From: a virus
Virus record (IMG/VR): IMGVR_UViG_3300025645_000071
Location: 1-63,180 of that record
Length of the DNA stretch: 63,180 nt
Direction: 5' to 3' (one strand)
The notes under the pieces were generated by a model. The model was not told the DNA's origin, ran no database searches, and saw nothing but the letters and a program-made list of their open reading frames with translations. The position numbers were made by a program, and so were the translations under genes. Shown here piece by piece: positions 1-6,320 of this stretch (position 1 is the stretch's first letter; each line of letters opens with the position of its first letter).

Positions 1-26
1 TTTTGTGTGTCTGTAAATTGTTTCAT
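1..26 (-). CDS. 5' fragment of the 204-aa early protein (left edge copy)
   Basis: The ATG at 24-26 begins the same reading frame as the complete gene at 62441-63055 and runs off the left edge. It overlaps the stop of the upstream gene as ATGA. It is the redundant copy, not a separate gene. Confidence 0.85.
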
Positions 27-151
27 TTGATTTGGATTTTTTCGATTAGTATTTTAATGTTGCTTTCATCGCCTTCGTAGTATAGGTGCGGTAATTCGTC
101 ATCCTGACTGAATGTATTCGGATTAATATCTACTGTGCTATGCACATGCTT
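1..151. repeat. Terminal redundancy, left copy
   Basis: Bases 1-151 match 63030-63180 base for base except one position (T at 127, C at 63156). The window is therefore a closed circle cut at an arbitrary point, or a genome with a short terminal or permuted redundancy. The repeat lies inside two overlapping early genes, so it is not an obvious cos or pac site. The mismatch changes codon 58 of the 23-298 gene from ATT (Ile) to GTT (Val), which looks like strain variation or assembly error. Confidence 0.95.
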
Positions 152-298
152 AATGTAGTTGTGATGTACGGATAAGTAGTCCGTATAAGTTTCTTTTGCA
201 TCCTCAAATGACGCAAATAGCTCTGTCTGACAATAGTCAAGGAGTGAGTCTAATACGTGGACGGCATATACGTGTGTCATGATTGTTTTTTCGTTCAT
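23..298 (-). CDS. Hypothetical early protein, 91 aa
   Basis: No family recognised. It is acidic, with a helical N-terminal half and a short DELPHLYYEGDE segment near the C-terminus. I chose the ATG at 298 over one 12 codons upstream because it overlaps the TGA of the preceding gene as ATGA, the pattern used throughout this operon. It is followed by the 204-aa gene, also by ATGA overlap. Codon 58 is Ile here and Val in the right-end copy. Confidence 0.75.
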   Translation of the reverse strand: MNEKTIMTHVYAVHVLDSLLDYCQTELFASFEDAKETYTDYLSVHHNYIKHVHSTVDINPNTFSQDDELPHLYYEGDESNIKILIEKIQIK

Positions 299-477
299 TT
301 TGCTTGGTTTTCTAAGGTTTCTAATTGAAGACACAATCTGTCTAGAGTTGCCTCTGCATGACGTATACTTAGTTGTTGCTTCTTGATTTCATCTTTAGTG
401 CGGGCTATTAGGCCTGCTCGGTTTGTCTTCCACTCACGGAAATCTCGTTCTGATTGAGTTAAACTAATGTTATCCAT
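295..477 (-). CDS. Small coiled-coil early protein, 60 aa
   Basis: Function unknown. The sequence is charged and predicted almost wholly helical, with heptad-like leucines in the second half (RHAEATLDRLCLQLETLENQ), suggesting a short coiled coil. The leader reads AACCAATTCAAATG with no Shine-Dalgarno, like other early leftward genes. Inverted repeat IR1 lies about 90 bases upstream. Confidence 0.7.
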   Translation of the reverse strand: MDNISLTQSERDFREWKTNRAGLIARTKDEIKKQQLSIRHAEATLDRLCLQLETLENQAK

Positions 478-604
478 TTGAATTGGTTTTTAATTTGCGC
501 TAATGTATAAGGTTTTATTTCTATATCCTAATTTGGTTCCGACTTTCTCGGTATTAAGTAGTATATGTATTATATATCTCTCAATTACATTGAGATATAT
601 AATA
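478..604. other. Leader region with inverted repeat IR1
   Basis: A gene-free stretch of about 127 bases between two leftward genes. It holds the IR1 hairpin and an AT-rich leader. No recognisable TAnnTTTG box was found on the minus strand here. Confidence 0.5.
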
Positions 605-605
605 C
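567..605. repeat. Asymmetric AT-rich inverted repeat IR1
   Basis: Arms GTATTATATATCTCTCAA (567-584) and TTGAGATATATAATAC (590-605) are complementary apart from an extra TC in the left arm, separated by about 5 bases. It is one of five such elements, each shortly upstream of a leftward gene (here 295-477). On the right it is flanked by CTAAAGGTTC (613-622), a motif also next to IR2 and IR5. There is no U-tract, so a simple terminator is unlikely; an operator or leader hairpin is more probable. Confidence 0.75.
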
Positions 606-973
606 TATACTTCTAAAGGTTCAGCCTTCAACCTCTCCTCCTTGCTACGTAGGTACGCTTGCTCTGGAGTTTCCCCATCTCTAATTTCTAAAGAAATCGC
701 ACACCTCCGTGCTTTGTAGCTTGGTTCGACTTCACTCTTCAGATACGTAGTACATATGTTGGTACGTGCTTGCCTATGCTCCATTCTTTGGTTGCTATTC
801 AACCCTAGCCTAACCTTACGTGCAAGGTTCCTACCACTGAAATCTTTTACCTCCTCTAAAGAGGAAATGTGAACAGTCATCTCTTTAATTAAGCGCATAG
901 CTATCCGCTTGTTTTTTGTAGTCGGTTGCTGTTTAGCTAATCGTACAGCTGAACGTATGTCTGTGAATTTCAT
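605..973 (-). CDS. Hypothetical basic early protein, 122 aa
   Basis: No known domain recognised. It is Lys/Arg-rich. Residues about 5-45 resemble the N-terminal part of the 1127-1393 product: both share SAV, a TK(N/Q)K-A cluster and K-E-(M/L)-T followed by Leu and Val, suggesting paralogy. The start at 973 was preferred over one 21 codons upstream because it overlaps the TGA of the 27-codon gene at 970-1053 as ATGA. DNA or RNA binding is plausible from composition only. Confidence 0.65.
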   Translation of the reverse strand: MKFTDIRSAVRLAKQQPTTKNKRIAMRLIKEMTVHISSLEEVKDFSGRNLARKVRLGLNSNQRMEHRQARTNICTTYLKSEVEPSYKARRCAISLEIRDGETPEQAYLRSKEERLKAEPLEV

Positions 974-1053
974 CTGTTTGGGTATGAGTATGCTGTGAAT
1001 AGAATAGAGACTGAGATGATGGCAATGAAGCACCAAGCTATGTATGTAACCAT
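970..1053 (-). CDS. Candidate 27-aa single-TM micropeptide
   Basis: An ATG at 1053 opens a 27-codon frame starting MVTYIAWCFIAIISVSILF, essentially one transmembrane helix with a short polar C-terminus. Its stop overlaps the next start as ATGA, the coupling used by proven neighbours. The leader AACAAATCAAATCAGTTCAC resembles other early leaders. A second peptide of similar size and design is at 58246-58326. Function unknown. Confidence 0.45.
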   Translation of the reverse strand: MVTYIAWCFIAIISVSILFTAYSYPNR

Positions 1054-1077
1054 GTGAACTGATTTGATTTGTTACTG

Positions 1078-1097
1078 ACTACCCCCTTAGGGGTAGT
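1078..1097. other. Perfect GC-rich hairpin
   Basis: ACTACCCC and GGGGTAGT form an 8-bp stem with a 4-base loop, about 30 bases after the stop of the leftward 1127-1393 gene. No T-run follows on either strand, so it is not a classic intrinsic terminator. It may be an RNA processing or attenuation hairpin. Confidence 0.5.
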
Positions 1098-1126
1098 TTC
1101 GTCCACTCAGGACTCATCAGAGCAAC

Positions 1127-1393
1127 TTACTTACTTAGCGTAGCTAAGTGTTCAAGCAGTTGTGCTTTGGTCATCTTCGACAACCCCTTAACAGGAGTAG
1201 CTTTTGACTTGGCTTTGGAAGTCTTCGACTTCGCTTTCTTAGGCACAACCACCTTCAAGGCTTCAACCTCAGCAGTCAGTTCCTTTAGGAACTTCAAGGC
1301 AATAGCTTTCTTTTGCTTCGTGCAGTTGTACATAGCTTTGTTTACTGCTGACTTCGTCTCAGCAAGGACAGATTTTGATGTAGATTTTGACAT
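1127..1393 (-). CDS. Lys/Ala-rich histone-like early protein, 88 aa
   Basis: The middle is a run of Lys, Ala, Ser and Thr (residues about 50-70), like a nucleic-acid-binding tail. The end (TKAQLLEHLATL) resembles a SAP or Rho-N-type helix pair. The N-terminal 45 residues look paralogous to the 605-973 product. It is the first gene of the short leftward unit that begins at inverted repeat IR2. Role unproven; a DNA-compacting or regulatory function is inferred. Confidence 0.65.
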   Translation of the reverse strand: MSKSTSKSVLAETKSAVNKAMYNCTKQKKAIALKFLKELTAEVEALKVVVPKKAKSKTSKAKSKATPVKGLSKMTKAQLLEHLATLSK

Positions 1394-1443
1394 CTGAAAT
1401 TGGTTTTGAATGAGAGGGGATTTGCATATTTAAGTTGTTGTAT

Positions 1444-1487
1444 GTATTAAATATATCTCTCAGTAAGAACTGAGATATATTTAATAC
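1444..1487. repeat. Asymmetric AT-rich inverted repeat IR2
   Basis: GTATTAAATATATCTCTCAG (1444-1463) and CTGAGATATATTTAATAC (1470-1487) pair perfectly except for an extra TC in the left arm, the same asymmetry as IR1. Outer bases TTGTA and TACAA extend it to about 1437-1494. CTAAGGGTTC lies just right (1496-1505). It is about 50 bases upstream of the leftward gene starting at 1393. Confidence 0.8.
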
Positions 1488-1503
1488 TACAACTACTAAG
1501 GGT

Positions 1504-1523
1504 TCAGTGCAGGGTCAGTGCAG
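1504..1523. repeat. Direct repeat pair TCAGTGCAG (iteron-like)
   Basis: TCAGTGCAG occurs at 1504-1512 and 1515-1523, start to start 11 bp, roughly one helical turn. It sits four bases before the palindrome AGTAGTATACTACT. This is the layout of a protein-binding site in an origin or operator, but no binding protein can be assigned. Confidence 0.4.
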
Positions 1524-1823
1524 AGTAGTAGTATACTACTCTATATAGGAGGGGAGGAGTTGTCCCCCAAGCCTATTAGACTACCTTCGGTAACCCAAAA
1601 CTAAACGCATATACACACACATAAAGCTGCGCATGAGGTCGGTGCGGACAAATGCCTAGTCGTCAGTGAGTTAGCAAAAGCTGAAAAGTATGCGCAAATG
1701 CGTGAATGCACTGCGTATACGTTGATGCGAGTGCGTTTCGGTGTGCGTCAGCTAGCGTCTACATGTATATATAATCCCCAAGCTCTATATTTCTCAAAAA
1801 AATTTTCACCAATTTTTTCTACA

Positions 1824-1845
1824 GGCGCTATTTTCGCCGTTTTTT
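1824..1845 (+). terminator. Weak terminator-like hairpin
   Basis: GGCG and CGCC (loop CTATTTT) are followed by GTTTTTT. The stem is only 4 bp, so strength is doubtful. It would stop rightward readthrough before the promoter at 1951. Confidence 0.35.
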
Positions 1846-1950
1846 ACTCTTATGCGGCGGTTGCCAAATTCTTTAGGATCAGAATTGTGACTACCTAATC
1901 CTTATATTATCAATCCATTACAAATCATCACTTGAAGTAATTATTTACGA

Positions 1951-1981
1951 TTGTTTTTAAGTTTTTTATGGGTTAACTTTG
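1951..1981 (+). promoter_or_regulatory. Rightward promoter, TTG-20-TAACTTTG
   Basis: TTG at 1951-1953 and TAACTTTG at 1974-1981 are 20 bases apart, matching the Bacteroidota primary sigma consensus (-33 TTG, -7 TAnnTTTG). It is the only rightward box here with both elements clear. It faces the candidate small RNA and the late arm. Confidence 0.6.
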
Positions 1982-1986
1982 CTCAA

Positions 1987-2123
1987 GTTTACTAAACGAA
2001 TAGCTTTTGTAACTGTTTATGATGGTTTTAGTGTATTAGTTAATTTGTTTTTGTATGGGTTGATCAAGCCCAAGCTATATCCATCACTAAATGACACACC
2101 CCCTTAATATATGGGGGTTTTTT
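1987..2123 (+). ncRNA. Candidate small noncoding RNA, about 135 nt
   Basis: The stretch lies between a good promoter (TAACTTTG, 1974-1981) and a strong intrinsic terminator (2098-2123), and carries no credible reading frame. It contains an internal hairpin, TGGGTT-GATCA-AGCCCA, at about 2056-2072. A short structured transcript is the simplest reading. The alternative is an untranslated leader attenuated by the terminator. Confidence 0.4.
2098..2123 (+). terminator. Intrinsic terminator
   Basis: ACCCCC (2098-2103) pairs with GGGGGT (2113-2118), with a 9-base loop and a run of six T. It is directly followed by a new -7 box (2130-2137), so it separates the small upstream transcript from the late operon. 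Confidence 0.75.
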
Positions 2124-2129
2124 ATTTCT

Positions 2130-2137
2130 TATCTTTG
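2130..2137 (+). promoter_or_regulatory. -7 promoter box TATCTTTG for the first late gene
   Basis: Matches TAnnTTTG and ends only 4 bases before the ATG at 2142, so the transcript would be leaderless or nearly so. No clear -33 TTG. Confidence 0.5.
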
Positions 2138-2141
2138 CTTT

Positions 2142-3542
2142 ATGGAGAAGTCTAAGTTCAGAAACAATAAATTAAGAATCCTTTTAAAAGAGGGCTACCC
2201 ATTTAAACAAGCGGTAGCTATGGCTTACGATAAGGGGAAGAAGGGCGATGAGGGATTAACTACTGATCCAACTGATCCAAAGAAATCGGCAGCCTCGTCA
2301 GACTCTTTAGATGTAGCGTCTTTTAAGTCTGGTATTTCTCAGGTAGAAAGTGGGGGTGGACAAGAGATATTTATGATTAATCCTGAAAGCTCGGCTACGG
2401 GGTTGTATGGTCAAAGATTTAGCGAAATCGAGGATGATTATGATGGTACCAGGGAAGAGTTTTCTACAGATTTAGAGGCTCAAGATAAATATATGGATCA
2501 GAGGATAAATGAGGGTATTAACGCCCCTTCATTGCAACGTAATGCTACAGATCTTACTGCAGAATATAAAGATCAACTAGGTGATAAGTGGAATTTTTCT
2601 CAAAATGAAGTTGCTGCGCTGACCCATTTCTTAGGTAGGCAAGGAACTAGAGAATATTTCGCTGCTCTACGTGATGGAAAAGAGTATGTGGTTTCTGGCA
2701 CCAATAAAACCCCAGAGGAATATCTAGAGATATTTAATGAGGGGGAAGCAAAAGTCAAGAACTATGGTGGCTATGTAAGGCCTATTAAAAAAGGTGAAAA
2801 CGGTACAACTACAGACGATGGAGTTTTATCTAGCTTGATAAACCGAATGAGAGAAAAGCGTGACGAAAGGATAGATAGAAGGGGTGAGAGAAGGGTCGCT
2901 AGAACAAATGTTAAACAGTCTGAAATGACTGATGAAGAATTAGAGCAGATGATGGATATGATTTCATCTACAACAGGTGGGGATCGTGTTCCTTCTGCTG
3001 GTTATTTTAATCCTGCTACTAGAACTGCAGAAGTAGACTTTGATGAAAGATTTAAACCAGACGACTTAAACAAACCTACAGACCCTAATGAGATATTAGG
3101 CCACGAATTAATACACAGCACTCAGTTTGGACCTTTAAGACAGTTAGCAGAAAAGCTTGGGATTGATACAGCTCCTAGAGTTCAAGACCCAGATATAAGG
3201 AAGTCTTTCAGAAAAGTAAAAAGAAGTATTAGACAGCGTGATATGGAAGATAGCTTAAGTGATTACGGTAATTACATGGCTGGCAGAAGAGGGCAAAGAG
3301 GTGAATACGAAGCTATTATGAAAACAGGTATTACTTCTGCTCTTTCACAAGGTGTAGACCTTTCTGGAGACTTTGACTCTATAGCGAGAAATCTTTCACA
3401 AAATGCTGGTTCAACCAATATTAGACAACTTTCTGACTTCATGAACAACAATGATTGGGATAGTAATCAAAAACAAATTATTATGCAAGCTATTAGAGCT
3501 AGTGAAGAGTTTACCCCTTATAATATAGATCAAACTCTATAA
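2142..3542 (+). CDS. Lytic transglycosylase-like and HExxH metallopeptidase-like protein, 466 aa
   Basis: Two signatures are visible. Residues about 61-93 (SQVESGGG, then SSATGLYGQRF) resemble the catalytic-Glu and A-GLYQ region of SLT-type transglycosylases, which cut peptidoglycan. Residues 321-325 are HELIH in an ILGHELIHSTQ context, a zinc-metallopeptidase HExxH motif. A charged, Arg-rich linker separates them. The ATG at 2142 was chosen because an earlier one at 2091 would translate a terminator hairpin and precede the promoter. It is probably a virion-associated or endolysin-like wall-degrading protein. The peptidase part could act on host peptides or in virion maturation. Confidence 0.6.
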   Translation: MEKSKFRNNKLRILLKEGYPFKQAVAMAYDKGKKGDEGLTTDPTDPKKSAASSDSLDVASFKSGISQVESGGGQEIFMINPESSATGLYGQRFSEIEDDYDGTREEFSTDLEAQDKYMDQRINEGINAPSLQRNATDLTAEYKDQLGDKWNFSQNEVAALTHFLGRQGTREYFAALRDGKEYVVSGTNKTPEEYLEIFNEGEAKVKNYGGYVRPIKKGENGTTTDDGVLSSLINRMREKRDERIDRRGERRVARTNVKQSEMTDEELEQMMDMISSTTGGDRVPSAGYFNPATRTAEVDFDERFKPDDLNKPTDPNEILGHELIHSTQFGPLRQLAEKLGIDTAPRVQDPDIRKSFRKVKRSIRQRDMEDSLSDYGNYMAGRRGQRGEYEAIMKTGITSALSQGVDLSGDFDSIARNLSQNAGSTNIRQLSDFMNNNDWDSNQKQIIMQAIRASEEFTPYNIDQTL

Positions 3543-3554
3543 AGAATAATATCT

Positions 3555-3562
3555 TATATTTG
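3555..3562 (+). promoter_or_regulatory. -7 promoter box TATATTTG
   Basis: Perfect TAnnTTTG 12 bases upstream of the ATG at 3575, in the short gap after the 2142-3542 gene. Confidence 0.5.
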
Positions 3563-3574
3563 TAAAAATATCAT

Positions 3575-4000
3575 ATGGCAACACTTACTGTAACAATTAA
3601 AGAAGAATTAGTCCTTAACGGAAAGGATGTAGGGGGTACTAACATACATACCTATGGGGCTACAGAAGTATACCATCGTGTAGTAACCATAACAAATACC
3701 GAGAAAACGATATTGTTATTTGGTGCAGCCGTAGAAGGCGGTACTATTAAAGACAATACGCTTGCTTATTTAAGGATTACAAACTTAGACACATCTAACT
3801 CTATGAAGCTTAGAATAAGAGATGTAGCACAGGAGTTTATGATTCAAGTAGACGCTGGGAGCTCTTTTATTTTAACGGAAGATAAGCTGGATGCAGATGC
3901 TACTGGTAGTGATGAAACTATAACGCTAGCTCAAATAGACAGCATAAAAGCTACTGCTGGAACTAGCACTCAATCAATAGAAATATTTGCAGCATCATGA
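3575..4000 (+). CDS. Small beta-rich virion protein, 141 aa (family shared with 18447 and 18845)
   Basis: No named family. It starts MATLTVTIKEELVLNG and has AYLRITNLDTSN about two-thirds along, followed by a Gly turn and FILTEDKL. The 18447-18845 and 18845-19258 products share this layout: MAT start, alternating beta strands, an N-L-D or N-T-S strand in mid-protein, then a G-x-x-x-F segment. A beta-sandwich decoration or fibre-associated protein is inferred. Its stop overlaps the next start by 4 bases. Confidence 0.55.
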   Translation: MATLTVTIKEELVLNGKDVGGTNIHTYGATEVYHRVVTITNTEKTILLFGAAVEGGTIKDNTLAYLRITNLDTSNSMKLRIRDVAQEFMIQVDAGSSFILTEDKLDADATGSDETITLAQIDSIKATAGTSTQSIEIFAAS

Positions 4001-4605
4001 AGACTATAAGGGCAAATAAATATCAAGGTCTTTTAGACGCACCTAAAATGGACGCAGGGGGTCAAACTAATCCTGTTAGTAAAGGTAGTAGGAGTGTAAA
4101 ACGGTCAAAGTTAAGAGATATTGAAGATAGACAGATAGCACCTATTGAATCTTTATTAAGGCGTATAGCTATGAAACAAGAATTAAAAGAAGGTGAAAGT
4201 AAAGGAGATGCAGAAGCTTCTACAGGAGAGATAGACTTTAGCATGGGATCAGAGGGGGAGTCTTGTAAAGAGGTAGATGGAAAGATAGTTTGTGGGGCTT
4301 ATGGTTACGATCAGGGAGATGCAGCAGATTCAGCTGCAGGAGAAGATCGTGAGAAGAAATCTATGGCTCTTATATTAGCAGACTTAATTCAGGGCGGAAG
4401 AGACGCAAGACAAACAAGCCTTAAGAATAGAATGAAGAGGGTTGGCAAAAGAAGAGAGCTATACTCTAAAGACAAACAAATTGGCATGAGAAACCCAATT
4501 GCTAGGGCTAGATACAAATCACTACAAAGAAGGTTGGCTAGATCCGAGGGTCGAGAAGATGCAGGGGAGTCTGGTGGAATGCAGTTAATAAAGGCTTCTT
4601 TCTAA
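3997..4605 (+). CDS. Hypothetical protein, 202 aa, charged, probable virion component
   Basis: No domain recognised. It opens with Lys-rich residues and MDAGGQTNPVSKGSRSVKR, like other Gly/Lys-tagged virion proteins here. The middle is acidic with two Cys (SCKEVDGKIVCGAYGYD), and the C-terminal 80 residues are Arg/Lys-rich. ATGA overlap with the previous gene indicates co-translation. Confidence 0.5.
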   Translation: MKTIRANKYQGLLDAPKMDAGGQTNPVSKGSRSVKRSKLRDIEDRQIAPIESLLRRIAMKQELKEGESKGDAEASTGEIDFSMGSEGESCKEVDGKIVCGAYGYDQGDAADSAAGEDREKKSMALILADLIQGGRDARQTSLKNRMKRVGKRRELYSKDKQIGMRNPIARARYKSLQRRLARSEGREDAGESGGMQLIKASF

Positions 4606-4737
4606 TTGAAGAAATTTTACTTCAATCCTATAAAAAAAAGAAAAGATCACGTAAAAGAAGCGGAAAAGATTCGACTTAATAAACTTAAAAATGAAATTAG
4701 AAGTAATAAGGTTCAACAAAGGAAAGGACTCTACTAA
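4606..4737 (+). CDS. Candidate small basic protein, TTG start, 43 aa
   Basis: A TTG directly after the stop of the previous gene opens a 43-codon Lys/Arg-rich frame beginning MKKFYFNPIKKRKDHVKEAE and overlaps the next gene by 47 bases. It fills a gap that would otherwise be unusually long for this operon. The TTG start and the overlap keep confidence low. Confidence 0.25.
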   Translation: MKKFYFNPIKKRKDHVKEAEKIRLNKLKNEIRSNKVQQRKGLY

Positions 4738-5185
4738 CGGTATACTATTTGATATAACTAATGAAAGAAAATTTTTATGCTATACTCTCGAAGATGAGAG
4801 CCGCCAAGAAAAAGTTTGGGGAGAGACTTGTATACCTGAAGGAGAGTATCAAGTCAGGTTTAGAGATGTGGGTAGATACCACGCCAAGTACTCTAAAAGA
4901 TTTGCTGACATACATATGGGCATGCTTGAAGTCTGTGATGTTCCAAATTTTAAGTATATTCTTATTCATTGTGGTAATACTGATGAGGACACTGCGGGAT
5001 GTTTATTGCTGGGTGATTCGCAAGAGAACAACAACATCAAAGAAAACGGATTCATCGGGCGCTCCACACAAGCCTACTTCAGGGTCTACCCGCCCATCGC
5101 CGAAGCGCTCAAAGAAGAAGAAGAAGTAACTATTGTGTATAGAGACTTCTCTACGTCAGTAGTCTTAGATCCATTATCTTTGTAA
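4691..5185 (+). CDS. DUF5675-like protein, 164 aa, probable lysis or wall-associated enzyme
   Basis: Residues about 30-60 (CYTLEDE, then CIPEGEYQV) and 93-110 (ILIHCGNT, then DTAGCLLLG) match the pattern of DUF5675 proteins. Their H-G-N...D-x-x-G-C motif recalls the catalytic His/Cys arrangement of YkuD-type L,D-transpeptidases. The family often lies near phage lysis genes, and here it follows a transglycosylase-like gene. Enzyme activity is inferred. The 3' third uses unusually GC-rich codons, and a 122-codon frame with a transmembrane segment is nested in it. Confidence 0.65.
   Translation: MKLEVIRFNKGKDSTNGILFDITNERKFLCYTLEDESRQEKVWGETCIPEGEYQVRFRDVGRYHAKYSKRFADIHMGMLEVCDVPNFKYILIHCGNTDEDTAGCLLLGDSQENNNIKENGFIGRSTQAYFRVYPPIAEALKEEEEVTIVYRDFSTSVVLDPLSL
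4761..5129 (+). CDS. Candidate nested membrane protein, 122 aa (alternative frame)
   Basis: Lies wholly inside the DUF5675-like gene in another frame. It has one strongly hydrophobic segment (FQILSIFLFIVVILM, about residues 60-75) and a basic tail ending KRSKKKKK, the make-up of a small holin- or spannin-like protein. Nested lysis genes are known in other phages. It may equally be an accidental open frame; a coding test is needed before accepting it. Confidence 0.25.
   Translation: MKENFYAILSKMRAAKKKFGERLVYLKESIKSGLEMWVDTTPSTLKDLLTYIWACLKSVMFQILSIFLFIVVILMRTLRDVYCWVIRKRTTTSKKTDSSGAPHKPTSGSTRPSPKRSKKKKK
5175..5182 (+). promoter_or_regulatory. -7 promoter box TATCTTTG
   Basis: Identical to the box at 2130-2137 and ends 4 bases before the ATG at 5187, again implying a near-leaderless transcript. 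It overlaps the last codons of the preceding gene. Confidence 0.45.
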
Positions 5186-5186
5186 C

Positions 5187-6311
5187 ATGTTAGGATTAGC
5201 AAACACAGCATTATCAGGTTCAACACTAGAGGCTTTATATAGTATAACTCTTGACGGTACGGATGATTATATAGACTTAGGAACGGGTATAAATCTCGGT
5301 AGTAACGATTTCACTATTTCTCTTTGGGTGAAAACAGCCGACTTCCATTCCAAGTTTTTTATTTCAGAATACGAAGATGCAAATAATAGATGGTATTTCC
5401 ATACTAATAGTGTAGATCCACCTCAATTACATTTCGTTCAAGTTATAGGTGGCGTGGCACACACTACGTATGTTGATACAAGCGGAAATACAGATTTAGA
5501 TAGCCTCCAGAACGCTTGGACACATCTTGCTATATCTGCAGATAGAAATGGAAATGTGATAGGTTATGTAAACGGTGTTGCAGGAAGTACTACTTCTGGG
5601 CAGGCAACAAGTTTAACCACTGCAGCAAATGCAAGGATAGGAAGATACGCCGTCTCAACTTACAGTGATTTTCAGATTGACGAAGTTTCTATATGGAACG
5701 CAGCTCTAACCTCAGGCTCTATACAAGCTATATACAACCAAGGGAGTGCAATAGACGTAGCTTCAGGAGCAAGCATAGACTCTACGTATCTTAGAGGATA
5801 CTGGAGGATGGGGAATGGAAAGGATGATGATAAAATAAACGGAGTTATTCACGATCAGCATGATCCTGGGTATGGGGCTGATGTAGTTACTGATGGTGAT
5901 TTTCCAAGCCTTGATAATTGGACTATAATAAATGCAACAGGAGCAAATCAGGTTACTCTTGTTGATGGTACGGCAAAAATAACATATGATCATACTGTGT
6001 CAGCAGATGGTTTAGGTGTACGTCAAAGTGGTATACTCGTGGTAGGCAAAACGTATAAGTTAACGATGGATGTTGTTTCTATAAGCGGTGGCGGTGTGAA
6101 ATATTTCAGTGGCTCAACGGAACATGAGAATTCAATTGGTACTGGTGCTCATGAGTCTTATTTTATTGCCACTGGTGTTGATTTTACTGTATATCGACAA
6201 ACACCCAGCTCATCTTCAGTTTCAACTTTAGATAACATTGTTATAAAATCACTAAGAGGTATCCCAGGTTTAACTTCTGGCGGGCCAACATTTAGCTCTG
6301 ACACCCCTTAA
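5187..6311 (+). CDS. LamG/concanavalin-like adhesin, 374 aa, probable tail fibre or spike
   Basis: Residues about 15-200 are a LamG-like jelly roll: LDGTDDYIDLG, FTISLWVKT, a WTHLAIS strand, then IDEVSIWNAALT and IQAIYNQG. Residues about 230-350 form a second beta-rich module starting with DGDFPSLDNWTI, like carbohydrate-binding beta-sandwiches. This suggests polysaccharide binding at the host surface. No enzymatic motif seen. It starts immediately after its own promoter. Confidence 0.65.
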   Translation: MLGLANTALSGSTLEALYSITLDGTDDYIDLGTGINLGSNDFTISLWVKTADFHSKFFISEYEDANNRWYFHTNSVDPPQLHFVQVIGGVAHTTYVDTSGNTDLDSLQNAWTHLAISADRNGNVIGYVNGVAGSTTSGQATSLTTAANARIGRYAVSTYSDFQIDEVSIWNAALTSGSIQAIYNQGSAIDVASGASIDSTYLRGYWRMGNGKDDDKINGVIHDQHDPGYGADVVTDGDFPSLDNWTIINATGANQVTLVDGTAKITYDHTVSADGLGVRQSGILVVGKTYKLTMDVVSISGGGVKYFSGSTEHENSIGTGAHESYFIATGVDFTVYRQTPSSSSVSTLDNIVIKSLRGIPGLTSGGPTFSSDTP

Positions 6312-6320
6312 TAAAAGACT

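Larger units (their letters stand above)
1394..2141. other. Intergenic control region between the divergent arms
   Basis: About 750 bases without a convincing gene, between leftward early and rightward late genes. Contents in order: IR2 (1444-1487); two copies of TCAGTGCAG spaced 11 bp (1504-1523); a 14-bp palindrome AGTAGTATACTACT (1527-1540); six TGCG motifs within about 65 bp (1689-1752); a weak hairpin plus T-run (1824-1845); a promoter (1951-1981); a candidate small RNA with terminator; and a second promoter (2130-2137). Iterons at a transcriptional divide are consistent with an origin of replication, but this is inference. Confidence 0.55.

Noticed and set aside
1-151. End repeat considered as long terminal repeats or att sites
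   Set aside because: It lies inside two overlapping coding frames, is one sequence seen twice at the contig ends, and no integrase is present; a circular join explains it.
1078-1097. Hairpin considered as an intrinsic terminator
   Set aside because: Perfect stem but no T-run on either strand; kept only as a structural element.
1167-1397. Rightward 76-codon frame opposite the Lys/Ala-rich early gene
   Set aside because: Phe-rich mirror of a Lys-rich coding strand with no leader or promoter; a shadow of the 1127-1393 gene.
1698-1898. 66-codon rightward frame in the control region
   Set aside because: Spans the TGCG cluster and a terminator-like hairpin, has mixed composition and no -7 box; most likely noncoding.
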